64,000 nt of DNA. Source: Amoeboaphelidium protococcarum (Eukaryota > Aphelidiomycota > Aphelidea). The position numbers and the translations under genes are program-made. The notes under the pieces were generated by a model, which was not told where the DNA came from, ran no database searches, and was given only the letters and a program-made list of their open reading frames with translations. The DNA lies in contig JALECJ010000256.1 of NCBI GenBank assembly GCA_023515745.1, positions 434,001-498,000 of the forward strand, in the 5' to 3' direction. Below, one piece after another: positions 21,303 to 33,847 of this stretch (positions are counted from its first letter, which is position 1; every line of letters begins with the position of its first letter).

Positions 21303-21800
21303 TGTTTTAGAAATCTGTCAAACTGGATAATCTTGTAGATTATTATTAGGCGTCAGAACTTATCAAACTGGCATCGCATTTCGGCCTATCAATCATAATG
21401 CATCATTTACAAACCAGAGTTAAGAGATTAATACACTACTTATGATCCAATTGACTGGCTATATCGTAATTAGCCAGCCAATGCCTGGATTTGTAAACAA
21501 AGATAGATAGAGTTAATCGAGATACGAATCTCTCAACAGACCATTCTTAAGATTACGGAATACGCGATTTTAAAACCTGCGATAGTGATGAAATATATTC
21601 ACTTTACCAAAAATGCCCAGTCTCGCTAGTTGAACAATTAGTTGAATTAAATGAACTTATATTGTAACGCTTTCTGGACATCGCCGTGAGCGGGAAACTC
21701 TTTCTCCTCCTCACTGTATCGAACGCTTCATTGTAACAATCACCTAAATTTACAATGTAACGACGTAGGAAGCAGTACCATTTATAAAGTCAAGATAAAG
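21303..21800. other. Intergenic, no gene seen
   Basis: 498 AT-rich bases between the inverted-repeat arm and the MAPR-like gene. No open frame or motif worth calling. Confidence 0.5.
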
Positions 21801-22591
21801 ATGATTATGACGAGAAAGAGGACGATCCAACACCTTACTGTGCTATCACTGCGTATTGTAAGTAGCCATTTCTCTGTCACACGAAAATCATATCTCTTTG
21901 TAGTTGTCACATTATTCATAGTGGTGACTTTGTGCCTGAGTTATATCATTACGGGATCTTATACTTGGGGATATAAATTGCCAAATTTTAGAAGCAAGGC
22001 TATAGTAAATTTTCATTTAGTGATCATGTCATCATTACAATCTATGAGTACAGTTTAGTAGTAATCTGGATATTTGAAAGAGCAAATGTTGAGTGAGGAT
22101 GAACTGAAGCAGTACGATGGAAGTGATCCGACAAAGCCGATATATCTTGCAATCGACGGCAATGTCTTTGATGTCACCTCTGGACGTGCTCACTACGGAC
22201 CTGTAAGTATGTCTGTATTTTTTTAGCCATGTTCAAGTGACAAATGAGTTGTAGGATGGTGGATACTCATTCTTTGCCGGACGTGATGCTGCAAGAGCGT
22301 ACGTTACTGGTTGTTTCAAGGAGCATCTCACTCACGATCTGCGCGGATTCACTCGAGATCAACTGAATGTAAGTCTGTTAGATTTAAGCTTTTACTCTCT
22401 AATATTGCTATCTGATCCTGTTAATCCGTTTGATGTAGCAAGTGAAAGATTGGGTGGACTTTTACAAGAGTCATACAAAGTACGTGTATGTTGGAAAGGT
22501 TATACATCCACCAACCAGTCCGGATACTCCCATCCCTGAAGATTGCAAGAAGAATAAGAAGCCTCAGAAATTGCCACCCAATACTTCATGA
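21801..22591 (+). CDS. Membrane-anchored cytochrome b5-like heme-binding protein (MAPR/neuferricin type)
   Basis: 222 aa from exons 21801-22202, 22255-22368 and 22439-22591. The introns are 52 nt (ends TTGTAG) and 70 nt (ends ATGTAG). A hydrophobic segment at about residues 29-52 (SYLFVVVTLFIVVTLCLSYI) anchors the N-terminus. The MAPR domain follows: YLAIDGNVFDVTSGRAHYGP, FFAGRDAARAYVTGCF, LTHDLRGFT and YVYVGKVIHPP. The family binds heme through a Tyr and supports sterol and P450 metabolism or membrane signalling. The first 60 residues are less certain: GTAAGT...TTTGTAG at about 21858-21903 would also look like an intron but would break the frame. Confidence 0.85.
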
Positions 22592-22813
22592 CTCTGTCTT
22601 GTATAGTGTATTGTTGTATATTATAAATAGTAAGCAAAATCATGCTCTTGAGTTTGGTGCTATTTTTAGTATCAATCTGCTCTAAATAGAAACTTTTGTC
22701 GACAAAAATAGAATGCTGCTCTTCTAGCCGTGATATATAAGGTGATCATTATCTTTGCCTTTTCTCTATTTCATTAGATTATAAATATTCCTCTCATAAT
22801 ATCAATATCAATA

Positions 22814-23701
22814 ATGGATTTCCTTAATGCTGATTTCTTGCCAAACTGGATGCAAGAGCCAGAGAAGGTGGCATTGTCGCCTCTACAGAGCGCTGGACTT
22901 GACTTTCTGAGCGATGAAGATTACTTGACTGACAATGAGTTTGATCTCAGCTCTCTGTCTAAATCGTCTACTCTGGACTCTCTGCTGAGCGATGTTTCTA
23001 TTATGGGGAGTGTCAGTGACAATATTAACATTTCGAATGGCAATCTAGCTGATTCCAAGAGTGATGACCCAGCTGATCTCGTGTCATCGTCAATGACCAG
23101 CGTGACATCTGATGCTACCGCTACAAGCGGCTCCGAGTCCTAGAACACCAAAAGACGTCGATTGACGTAAGATGAGACGCGTGTACTTATGAGTGTATTT
23201 ATGAAGACTCAACGTCCTTCGCCTGCATTGAAACAACAGCTGGCCCAGTAGCTGAACTTGAGCGTCCGCAACGTGCAGATCTGGTTTTAGAACAAACGCG
23301 CCAAAGCTAAGCGTCATCGCAATGATTTCATCTTGGATCAGTCCGTCACCCAGATTCCATAGGAGTTATTGTAGAGACAAGGTGGGCTCAAGATCATGTC
23401 CATAGCTCCTAAGCCTTAGATGCAATTGAATCATTAGATGCTTTATAATCCATACACCATGTACACTATGCCTCAGCTGTATCAAATGCCACTAAAGTAA
23501 CAAGATGGTTCAACCACCGAGTTGTCGGATCAGGCCACCCTGTTTGATATAAACGTCAGCCAAGATCAAGAGGTTGGTGAGGCGATGATTGCCGAAGAGC
23601 AGCATGTTCTCGGTGTACAGTAAAAGAGAAAATTGCGATCTGTCAACTCTACTTCTCAACCAGAGATTATGAATAATAAGAAGGGACGTGTGGCTATGTG
23701 A
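22814..23701 (+). CDS. Homeodomain transcription factor
   Basis: 295 aa without intron, ATG 22814 to TGA 23699-23701. An acidic Ser/Asp-rich N-terminus precedes a homeodomain at about residues 112-171: KRRRLTQDETRVLMSVF in helix 1, LAQQLNLSVRNVQIWFQN and KRAKAKRHR in helix 3. WFQNKRAK with Val/Asn positions matches typical, non-TALE homeodomains, and the length is the standard 60. Four Gln codons in the domain are TAA/TAG, including the invariant Gln of WFQN. The C-terminal half is Gln/Met-rich. Nuclear DNA-binding regulator; target unknown. Confidence 0.88.
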
Positions 23702-23785
23702 AGATAGTAACAGGTTAAAATAAAAACATATTTAAGTTCAAAATAATGCCATTTTTACATTGCTTTCCCTCATTCAATGAGTACT

Positions 23786-25141
23786 TCATTGGAGCTTACT
23801 GATGGCTTCAATCAGATTTTCGTACTCACTTCTGATGCTGGATGCATAACGCACAACCTTCTCTTTGGAATCCAAAACTTCAATACTCTCAGTATAGGCA
23901 TTGTAACGGACAGAAAACTACCTGTCCATGCTTGATGCAAACTAGCGAACCTTATCTGTCGCGTCTCTAAACGATTCTGCAACATAGTACTGAGGCTGGT
24001 ACTGAGTGATGGGATAATCAGTCACGGCCGCCTTCTCCGGATCGAATGGCAACAACTTAGGCTCCTTACCAACACAATACTCCAACTCACCAAAAGACGA
24101 CAGCAGGCCGGCACCATACGCCTTAATCTAATCCCCCTCTTTGCACACACCAAATTCCACAGTGAACCAGTAGATAGTGGCCAACTTCTTAATGTCATCA
24201 TCAGACGCGCCCAGTGATGCCAAACCAATTTCCTGACTAAACTCTGCAAATTCAGGATCAGCAAACAGAGGAACATGTCCAAGCAGTTCATGGCAAACAT
24301 CAGGCTCTGGAGTGTAAAATGGCTTGGAGTGATGTCTAATGTACTAAGTAGAATGGAAGACGCGAAATGCCAGACCATTCAGAAAATCTCTAGAAGAGAG
24401 TAATCCCATCACGGGACGCAGAGTGAACCCAGTGCAATCCTTCAGAAATCGAGAAATATCTTCTAACTGTGGAATATTCTTGTCGCTATATCCACAATTC
24501 TGAATCAGTAGAGGGAACACATACTAGTGCTATCTACAGGCATGAGTTGGGTACAGCTGGGTGAGCTTATTAAAAACAATACTCCACGTCTACAACTCAC
24601 TCTCCGTATACTCAATGTGAGGAATAGGCTAGTTGGTCTTGTAAGTTCTAGCAATAGCCGTAATCTCATCACGTCTCTTTCGATACTCCAAATCCTTAAA
24701 TCCGGGATGATCAGCATCCAGTTCAGCGCCATAAGACAGCACCTTCTCCGCGAAAGAGTCAAGATCGTACTTGCGACGAGGAAACCATGGTATTGCCTTG
24801 GAGTTCAGAGATTGCGGTGATGATGCCACAATGTTCACTTTACTGACCACACCTTTCAGTGAGTTTACCACAGCATTCACGCGGCGCTACTCTTCAGCAG
24901 GATCATCATCGCTCTTGACACCATTATTATCGCTGACAGTCTTCTGAAAATTGAGTTCAACAAAAAAGTCATAATCATACTCTGCCGTAATAGATGGACG
25001 AGACTCAATTCGGCTCAGATTGACACCCTACTACTTCAAGATCTACAACACCTCATCCAATGCACCAATTTTGTCGCTAATAGAGAAGAGCAATGTAGTC
25101 TTTTGATGAGCGACAGGTGACGTTACCACAGGCTTATACAT
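23786..25141 (-). CDS. PAH: Phenylalanine 4-hydroxylase (aromatic amino acid hydroxylase)
   Basis: 451 aa, no intron, ATG 25139-25141 to TGA 23786-23788. An ACT-type regulatory domain occupies about residues 12-90 ([28 protein letters not shown]). The catalytic domain follows, with [33 protein letters not shown], the iron ligands His-x4-His in [16 protein letters not shown] and Glu in [10 protein letters not shown], and [13 protein letters not shown]. It converts phenylalanine to tyrosine with tetrahydropterin, Fe(II) and O2. Tyrosine or tryptophan hydroxylase activity cannot be excluded by eye, but length and regulatory domain fit PAH. Most fungi lack this gene. Confidence 0.93.
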
Positions 25142-25527
25142 TTTCCACAGTCTTGGATGTTAAAGCCAACAAGGATCTAGATAGTTATAATGCACAACGA
25201 CCAAATATGGCTTCCTGGGAATGACGAGACGAGAATCTAGTCAAAAGACAAAACAACTCTCTCAAAAATAAAGCCGAAATCAGCGGAGGCTTTCTTTGTT
25301 GATGATCTGAGCTTACCGTCAATCTATCAATCAATCAATCACGAGGAATGGAAATTTCGCTCGTCATTGCGTTCTGCTAATAGACTCGGCTGGCTTTGAT
25401 CGGCATACGCGTTTCTGTTTCAACTTTGAGTTTCGGTTCTTAGTTGAGCTTCTCTGCGGATGTACGAGAAGGTGAATATCTGACTATCTATTTGCATAGA
25501 ATCTTTTAAATACCAACACTTGAGAAC
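25142..25527. other. Divergent promoter region
   Basis: 386 bases between the PAH and GON4L-like starts, which face away from each other. Contains short ATCA repeats at 25320-25340. No gene seen. Confidence 0.5.
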
Positions 25528-27469
25528 ATGACCGTGAAGGATGGATTTAATGTGCCATTGAACAACTGCTGCCCAGTGTGTGGTGGTTTTGTTGAGTTGA
25601 AAAAAGGAGATTTCGTTGCTGCCCACTCAGTGTAAGAGTGTCCTCTCACGGTCTTGCCTGATTCAGAGGATGCAGAAGATGGAATTGCTTAATTGATATC
25701 CATTTTGAACCATATTAGTGAACGTTTGTCTGATTGCGAAATTTAAGAAATTATAGTTGAACCTACACTTTAACGACTGGCCTTGCGTAAAGCTTTAATT
25801 GAGTAGCATCTTCATCGCTTGAACATTGCTTTGATATATTATGGTCCTAGAATTATTTACTTTGAATACAGTAAACCGGTAGTGGATGAATTATTAAATA
25901 ATGATACTGCTGCGTAAAACGCTGGTGATAGCATAACGCAGAGTTAAAATTAAAATGGTTTGGATGACTTTTTATGGGATGATGCTCAAGTTCTACAATA
26001 CATTTAATCAAGTGCTGAGAATTAAATATAGTCTGATTAATAAAGTGTTCAAGGTAATAGTAATAATAGTAAAAGTCTAAAGCGCAAACTACAGGAGATG
26101 GTTGGCTCAGATGATGAATATTAAATCTTCAAATCTAATTTGAACACTTAGAAGAGCACCATTATTGATAAAGCTGTATAGAATAACATTCTCACTGTCG
26201 TTGATATTATTGATAACGGCAATGATAATTCGAATAATGTTGACAACGATGATGATGATGATAGTGATAATGATTCTCTCTTCCCTGAGAACCGTGTTAG
26301 TAAGACCAGAGAGCCTGGCGATGAGTACAGAGATGATGATGAGGTGCAAGTTACCAAAGATGAGCTTTTAGATTTGTTTGAACTGAGCGCTGAAGTGGCC
26401 GAAGATGAAGCTGGTGACAGCTCGGGCAATTCATAATCTAATGAGGAGGAGGTGCAGTATAATGCTTCTGCCCGAATATAGTTGTTTGACTAAGAAATGC
26501 TTTGCTAGTTCCAGCAGTCGCTATCAGAAAATATCTAAATAGTGTTGTAATCGCTCGCTGTTTCCAAAGAATTTCAACTGCTAAATCTATAAAACTTTAA
26601 TCATTGGAAGCTATAACTGGCTGGCTTTATTGATCTGGTGAGATTGGGAATGAATGATACCCAATCCACGTCGACTATGCTTGATCAAGTACATCTTCTT
26701 AAAAATCAATTGCCTCTGTTAGTCAAAACGATCAAGGATATCGAACATGCACCAATCTCTGCAGACTTTAATAAAGGCCTGCTTCAGAATTGGAATATCA
26801 TGGGCCAAGCAGCGTCTCTGAACCGCAAGAAGAGGACTTATATTCCCTTTCCAAACTCGTTGTAAATTCTGTTAATGAACCTTGGACTTCATTTTGATGG
26901 TAAACTTATCCCAGATTGGACTGTCAAAGGTAAGTTTCAAAGTAATGCTCTTCACATGATTATTAATTGTATCTATGTTACTATCAAATGTAGAGAAGCC
27001 AGCTGGATTCAGAGTTGTGGAAGATGAGCTCCTTATCATGTCCCTGTATGAGTATGGACAAAATTACAACATGATTCGAGAGCAACATTTGCCGCATAAG
27101 TCTAATCAGGCGATTATTAATAGGCTGAAGAATTAGAGCGCGAAACGCGTTGGTGGTAATACTCTAATCAAACAGTATTATTTCAGCTCAAGGAAGCCGT
27201 TTCTGGACAAGGAGTAGCAGCTGCTAAGATCTGGTATATAAAAATACGGAACAGACTTTCACAGAATTCAGAGCCGCTTCCTTCCTCATCGCTATGTCGG
27301 AGAACTGAGACGTGCATACGCCGTACTTCATGAAAGATGGAACCCCCCGGAGCATTCCTGTGTGGTTCTGTAATCTGCGGAGAATCTTCATCTTACTCAG
27401 CAGACAGATCATGGCTCGATTGATGTTCTTTTCATTCATGACGATGAAGATTCTGCAGGTGCAAATTGA
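25528..27469 (+). CDS. Large acidic protein with SANT-like C-terminus, GON4L-like
   Basis: 625 aa from exons 25528-26929 and 26994-27469, with a 64-nt intron (GTAAGT...ATGTAG). The N-terminus has CCPVCGG. The middle is long, Asp/Asn/Glu-rich and probably disordered. The last 150 residues carry two SANT-like units, FRVVEDELLIMSLYEYGQNY with LPHKSNQAIINRLKN, and FLDKEQQLLRSGIQKYGTDF with RFLPHRYVGELRRAY. That spacing is like the GON-4-like/YARP chromatin regulators. Assignment by motif only; probably a nuclear regulator. Confidence 0.6.
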
Positions 27470-27615
27470 TAATATTGATGACGTTGTTGTGTATAATGAG
27501 CGCGTAAATTGACGAGCCAGAAATTTTCGTTTCAACATTTGTCGTTGTGGATTTGTTTTGAAACGCTTTACGACACGCGTCGCTTATGACATTTTTTATT
27601 GTTCACTCTTATTGT

Positions 27616-28542
27616 ATGGATAAGCATATAGAAATGGTTACAGAGTACAGATAATAAATAACACTGGCGCACTGTAGAGTCTTCATTCTATTGTTCTTGT
27701 GCATTCTATTTGCATTGTCAATCGTAAGTGTTCCGTAGCATAAGAGTGTCGTTAATGGCGCTGGTAATGTCAAAGAAATTTAGCAAAACATGCGCCTGAA
27801 ATCAGTATTGGTCAAACCACGTCTTTAGTATGAAGTATTCAGCTCATGGGAAGATTGCGCTCAATTTGTCTGCATTTTTAAGCATTTGAATGGATCTGAA
27901 TATACCAACTATCCTCCAATTCAATAATTATCTAAGAAGCTGCCTATCTGTAATGATATATTGTTTCACGGTCTGAAACAGTTGGACCGTTTACTAAATA
28001 AGCATCATATCGAGCATTACTTGGTCTTTGGCACGCTACTTGGCTCTTAATATAATGACATTTTTGGGTGGACACCGGACGTTGATCTTGCTGTTAATGC
28101 GAATGCTTTTGAGAAAATGCTCCTAAATCCGGCCGTTCACCGAGATTTGCATAAAGCTGGCTTTGTACTGTATCGAGGCGGTGAACGCCTAGCACGAGTC
28201 TGTCTATCGTATGGCCATTCTTTGATATCGAATCTTGTGCTGCATGCTATGAATAGAACTAAAATTTAGTCAGAGTATTACAAGAAGTTTATATACTACG
28301 ACATATACAAAGAATTCAAGCTCGCCAATGGACAGCTGAGAATCAACCCCTCCCAGTGTCCATTGTCTCATTCAGATATATATCCACTGACTAGAGATAA
28401 CTGTGCCATAAGGAATCATACCATGCTATGCCCAAGGAACAAGACGGGTATACTTAGACAACATTACGGCCCAAAGTACAACTAAATGATTCAAGATATT
28501 TCCAATGACGAGATGGCAACATATGGCTGCGGCATTTAGTGA
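27616..28542 (+). CDS. Type II membrane LicD/fukutin-like protein
   Basis: 308 aa, no intron, ATG 27616 to TGA 28540-28542. A single hydrophobic span at about residues 23-43 (VFILLFLCILFALSIVSVP) near the N-terminus suggests a type II Golgi membrane protein. The lumenal part has the LicD-family signature: LDRLLNKHHIEHYLVFGTLL, GW-x2-DVDLAV (the DxD nucleotide-binding motif) and a late HYGPKYNQM. LicD/fukutin proteins transfer phosphocholine or ribitol-phosphate-type groups to glycans. The donor and acceptor here are unknown. Confidence 0.75.
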
Positions 28543-28629
28543 ACAGCATGGGAAGCTGAATTGGAAATGATATATAGTGATTAAAACAGACAATAAACGT
28601 GCTTTAACAAAATGAATAATATCAATTTA

Positions 28630-29235
28630 TCATAAACTCTGTTACCGCAGTTTGTAATCATTAAGTCCTTGATGTACTATCTGAATGTATTACTTGGCCT
28701 CTGTTCCATAGACAGCCTCACATTTAGCTGTCAGTGACATCAACTCTTTACAAGATTTTACGCGTTTCCTCTACTAACCGCACCTGTCCAGTTCAGCACC
28801 ACTGAGGAAGGATTCTTTTTAATACTAGTTTCTCCATCTGGACAATAGATCCTCGCCGCCACCGATATTTACGCATTGATAAAGATCGAGCAGTTCTTGC
28901 GCACATAACTCTTCTCCAATCTAATCATGTTTAAGCTTATCCTACACCGGATAGAACTGATCCAAGAATTGATGTCTCTACACATTATTCATAGCCCTCC
29001 ACTCATCTAGCGGCATTATATCTTGCATAGTATTGTAATCTGGTTCAATCGCGACATCATTTTAAATATTAGTAATGGCACCAGCGTCATCAATATTATC
29101 AATACCAGGTTCCATGGACCGGCCAATAGAAGGACCTTCCAAGTAATCATACAAGACTTTAACACCGTTAAATACGCGTCGACCATACTCTTTCCACTGG
29201 CTACTATCATTTCCATCACCGTTCTGAGTCGCCAT
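28630..29235 (-). CDS. Uncharacterised 201-aa protein
   Basis: ATG 29233-29235 to TGA 28630-28632, open for 202 codons with Gln codons TAA/TAG. Begins MATQNGDGNDSSQWKEYGRR. The middle reads PLDEWRAMNNVQRHQFLDQF and EELCAQELLDLYQCVN, and the C-terminus is helical with several Cys (RCG, KSCK, AKCE). It looks like a soluble helical protein; the Cys spacing hints at a CHCH-like or mitochondrial import fold, but I cannot place it. Coding character is supported by composition and by lack of TGA. Confidence 0.55.
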
Positions 29236-29822
29236 GGCTTGCTGATCTTTTCAAAAGGCTCTCTTAAGCTGCAAAGATGAGAGACCGGCCAATTGTACGC
29301 GTTCGCCTGAAATTCTATTTCAATTCGTCTGAGCATGCTGCTAAATCTAACTGAATATATCAATAAAGCAAAAGAGAAACGTTGGTTACTGCTTCAAGAG
29401 ACTTTATTTTAAGTGCCGTGTATCTCCGTATAAGAGAAGTATCGAAACTGATCAGCCTTTGATTATATCAATCAAGAGCGACATTGTTGATCCTAAGATG
29501 TTTTGATCTGTGATTAGGTAGCTGTTTTAACTAGAGAATTAAGCAATACCTGATCTGATCTTGTAAAGCTGAATTCTTTGTAAATGTCTGAAATGTGTCA
29601 TATTACCTCCTTATCTTAATTGAGTACTGTTTAACTACTCACGTTGTCAACAATAAGGTATCCTTAATTCGCTATTGAGCCCCTTGAAGCATTGGGGCTT
29701 AGACTTCTGGACAATCCTTGTTATCTCTTAAGAGCACAAAGCCTTATCTCAGATAATCTTTGATATTTGATAGATTCAGCAAATATTGGAGTTGACGAGA
29801 TTGATAATTGTAATAATAAAGT
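29236..29822. other. Intergenic, no gene seen
   Basis: 587 bases between the divergent starts of the 201-aa gene and the glycosyltransferase. No motif beyond AT-rich sequence. Confidence 0.5.
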
Positions 29823-31196
29823 ATGACTAAAGAGGATTGTAGAATCGCGTTTGTAACTGTTGGTACGCGTGGCGATGTTCAACCATTCGTGCTATTGAGT
29901 GAGTATCTCTTGTAAAATACCTCGTACAAGCCCACCATAGTTACTAATGAAAACTATAAGCAGTGGATCGAGTCCAAGAATATCAATTTCTAGACAATGT
30001 TCAAGGATAAAAAGGACGTTGACGCTGAATTGGCACGACCAGATATGGCTGAGGCTATTGCCAAAGGAGACACTACCAAGTTCTTGGAGATGATCGCTGA
30101 GCCTCCAGAAGTGGAAACTTAAAAACTTGAAGCCATTATTGAGATATGCCGTGATCATGATTTGATTATTGGTAATCAGATCACTATGCTCTTTACGATG
30201 TTTGCCGGAAAGACTCTGCAAAAGCCCTCTGGACTTTGGCTGACGTATCCATCCCATCGTACAAGCTTTTTTCCGAATCCGCTATTACCTATCCCAAACT
30301 TGAAGCTATGGAATGGCTTGAGCTACGATTTGCTCGACAAGGTCATGTGGAAGATGCAGCAGCCTTTAGTATCCGCATGGGCAGAGAAGTACAACGTAGA
30401 ACTGCCTCAATCTGCATGGCAGTTCCGTCAGTGGACAGATTCTCATCCAGCTTTTTATGCTGTTAGTAGCGTTGTGTTGTAGAAACCTGCTGATTGGCCT
30501 GCGAATGCCATGGTTGGTGGATATATATTGGATCGTTCTGACAGTATTGAAAAGAAGCTAGATGACGCGTTGGAATAGTTCATTAGCTAGGCGCAGCAGA
30601 ATAACCAATCAGTTATCTACATCGGATTCGGTTCTATGCCAGTCACCATATCTGAATCTTTTAAGAAATTTATTGGAGAGTTTTGTGACTTGGTGTCTAT
30701 GAAGAATCTGCAGTGGCGCATTGTACTTTATGTTGGCAAGAGCACTCCTGGTGCCAGTGCTCTAGTGCAGCTGTAAGATCTTCCATCATACGTTTATCCT
30801 TTGGCTGGATGCGCTCACTCCCTTCTATTCCCCAAATGTGATTTTATCGTTCATCACGGTGGGAGCGGGACTACAGCGGCTGCATTGGCTTCAGGAACAC
30901 CGTCCATGGTGGTGTCTTGTTTCGGTGATCAGCCTTACTATGGCAAGTAGACTTACAATCTACTGGGTCGCGACGCTCCAAAGCCTTAGACTTATTAAAA
31001 GTTGCAGGCCAAGAAATTGGTTGCAGCCATCTAGCAAGGATTGAATCCTAAGCTGAAGAGTAGAGCAAAGGAAGTTGCTGCCCAGATTAGCTTTGACGAA
31101 GGCTTTATTAATGCAACCAGCTTTCTGGATCAGTTAAAGGATACTTCTTGTCCTGGTCATGATGTGAATATGGGTGAGGATCAACCACAGCGCTGA
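29823..31196 (+). CDS. GT1-family glycosyltransferase (sterol glucosyltransferase-like)
   Basis: 457 aa, no intron, ATG 29823 to TGA 31194-31196. N-terminal acceptor domain with IAFVTVGTRGDVQPFVLLSE, the hallmark of the UGT80/Atg26 group. Then WLTYPSHRTSFFPNPLLP, and a C-terminal donor domain with VIYIGFGSMP and the UDP-sugar motif HHGGSGTTAAALASGTPSMV followed by FGDQPYYGK. Family members attach glucose to sterols or lipids in the cytosol. No PH/GRAM domain is present, so it is shorter than yeast Atg26. Substrate inferred from the family. Confidence 0.85.
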
Positions 31197-32639
31197 TCTG
31201 GAGATTAGTAATGTGACTTTTAATCTAATGATAAAAGGAAATGAATTAAATGCCTATGCAATACATTCATCGTTAAATTAGTATCATGGAACACTTTTAG
31301 ATAGTACCCATAATGTTTCCTCTTGGTCCCATTCTAATGAGACTGACTATTCAGCAGGTAGGCAGCGACCGCGCGACATGTGGGTTAAGCGATCACTCGT
31401 ACACTTTAAAAAAGCTCCGGCGATCTTTTCATCGGGGTACCCACATACCCCCGTATTAGCGACTGCAATCTTCAAATTGTCTCAACGACGTAACAAAGCC
31501 CATAATCCAACCTGATATTATAACTGGACACCATCACCTTAGCCTTGATCAGTTTAGCCTGACACCATGCTTAAACTCATTGCATAAACCTTTCAACATC
31601 TGCAGTACCAATGAGCGCCTCCATAGCAGTACTAAGCACGGCAGCCGTCCACCATTTACCCAACAAAACGCAAAGATAATCACAGTATGATGCAACAATA
31701 ATGATAAGCAACCGGAAATACTTCTTGATATAGCGACCAAACATTAATTTCAGCACCATAATATTCAGCAAGATATGTACATAGACATCACACATTACAA
31801 GCAAATAAGCTACTCCACCAGGTCAACTGCAACCAATGTTACTTCCCCCTTGCTAAACTCTGTGACATTACAATGCAAGCTCAGACATTAACGCGATACT
31901 CTGTGAAATGGCCAGCGCCAAGACTGAGACAGTTTCAATAGGGACGCACCTACAGATGAAAATGCAACTTTCTATTATTCAACAATATCACAATTTCTGC
32001 AATTTCTTATCAAGAAGAGAAGTAAGGCGTCAACTTGCATCATTTTAACAGGGAATGATTCAATCACTAACACCATCATATCAGACCACGTCACGATGCG
32101 TCATTGATATCCGAGTTTCTGATTTACTCTGAACACACGGATAGCAATCGGAAGTATCGTCTAGTCTAGAATCTTGACTTTGCAGGTATGGATAGCGCAC
32201 GTTTTTTGACTTGGATACATAATAAGACAAATAGAGCTACAGATGTAGAATCAGAATAATACCAGTGACATTAAAGTGACGCGACAAGTCATCAATCAAT
32301 GAGACTTTAACCTTCATTTTTAGCAGAGTAATAATCAAACAAGGTGAGTTATTTGTTAAAGGAAAGACACGGGTTCAGAGAGAATATCTCGATTTAAGAC
32401 TAGTTTCAATGGACACCATATATATACTGAAACGCTACAAATCATATCAAAATACTTGTGAAACAAGCGAACCATCATCTAGTGATCTACTACAGAAAAT
32501 TTTCAAAAAATCTTTGAGGTGCACGAACAAGAGATCGGCCCAATTTCTTTTCTTCTCCGTTGTAGATCTTGCGCGATTAAATACCACGGTAACATTACAG
32601 TATACAGTATATAGCTTTTAGATTAGATAATTTTAAGTC
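31197..32639. other. Long gap with one small hydrophobic ORF
   Basis: 1443 bases. A minus-strand frame of 72 codons ending at TGA 31577-31579 reads MCDVYVHILLNIMVLKLMFG with further hydrophobic stretches; it could be a small membrane peptide or the last exon of an unfound gene, but nothing else supports it. GGGGTA/TACCCC around 31436-31453 forms a short hairpin. No other structure seen. Confidence 0.35.
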
Positions 32640-33784
32640 ATGGCTGATACTGAAGATAATTCAAATTAGGATGAACACTTTCTGGATGATGTACCCGCAG
32701 ACATTGAGGTATGTGATTTATCCAATTGTTCTATTTATCATCATAATGTTGTTACAATCTGGTATGAATGTAATCGTAGGAAATTGATTTGACTCATGAG
32801 AGATTAAGAGTTATTCCTCAGCTGGATAGATTTAGTCAGTTAACGTACCTGGGACTGCGATAGAATTTGATCTAATCTATGGAACCACTCAAGTCTGTTA
32901 CCTCTAAATAATTGAAGACTCTGGATCTGTACGATAACAGGATTGAGCGCGTTGAGCATCTCGATCATTTGTCTAGCATTGTGTAAGATTATTATATTCT
33001 GCACTCATCTTTATCTACTATTTTTATTACATTTATGGTAATTGTCGTATAGTATTGTGTTGTAGTTCACTGGATTTGTCGTTTAATTTGATTAGAGCTA
33101 TTGAAGGACTGGACTCGCTAGTCAATCTGACGCACTTGTACTTTGTGCAGGATGCTGTTTAGAAGATGGCCAATCTATCTCACTTGAAGTAGTTATAAGT
33201 GTTGGAATTGGGAGCTAATAGAATCTCGCGTATTGAAGGTCTAGATGAATTAACTAGTCTTAGAGAGCTGTACCTTGGCAAGAATAAGATTACCAAGTTG
33301 GAAGGACTCTAAAAGTTGCAGCAGCTGCGTATCCTAAGCATTCAGTCAAATAAGATTACAAGTATTGAGCATTTGGACAAGCTCTCATAGCTGGAGGAAC
33401 TCTATATCAGTCATAATAAATTAACAGAAATTGGCGGCCTGGATTAGAATTTAAAGTTGAGAGTATTAGACATTGGAAGTAATCAGATTACCTCAGTATA
33501 AAACTTATCACACCTATCATGCTTGGAAGAGTTTTGGGTAATATTATCTGTTGTCTTACAGTCTGAATTTAGTATCTCACATCACTTATCGGTTTAGTGT
33601 GTAGGCGAGTTATAATAAAATTGAGAGCTTTAAGGAGGTAGAGAAGGAGCTGAGTGGACTTCTAAAGTTGGAGACTGTGTACTTTGAAGGGAATCCACTG
33701 GCACAAGATATTCAGTATCGTCTCAAGATTAAAATGACTCTCCCCTCAGTTAAGTAGATTGATGCCACCTTTGTCAAGTAATGA
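32640..33784 (+). CDS. SDS22: SDS22 / PP1 regulatory subunit 7 (leucine-rich repeat protein)
   Basis: 307 aa from exons 32640-32708, 32780-32982, 33066-33537 and 33605-33784. Introns are 71, 83 and 67 nt, ending CGTAG, TGTAG and TGTAG. About eleven SDS22-type 22-residue repeats: LKTLDLYDNRIERVEHLDHL, RISRIEGLDELTSLREL, LGKNKITKLEGLQKL, LYISHNKLTEIGGL. The C-terminal cap ETVYFEGNPLAQDIQYRLKI is diagnostic of Sds22. It binds protein phosphatase 1 and controls its maturation and mitotic role. Intron 3 passes over CAG and two TAGs before its GTAG acceptor. TAA then TGA end the gene (Gln, stop). Confidence 0.92.
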
Positions 33785-33847
33785 ATATATATGTGTAACT
33801 GAATTAAATGCAATACAAATAACAATTCATTAAAACATCCTCCTTAT

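Noticed and set aside
21858-21903. 46-nt intron (GTAAGT...TTTGTAG) in the MAPR-like gene
   Set aside because: Fits the local splice rule, but splicing shifts into a frame with an early TGA and destroys the membrane anchor. Could still be a start in an alternative transcript.
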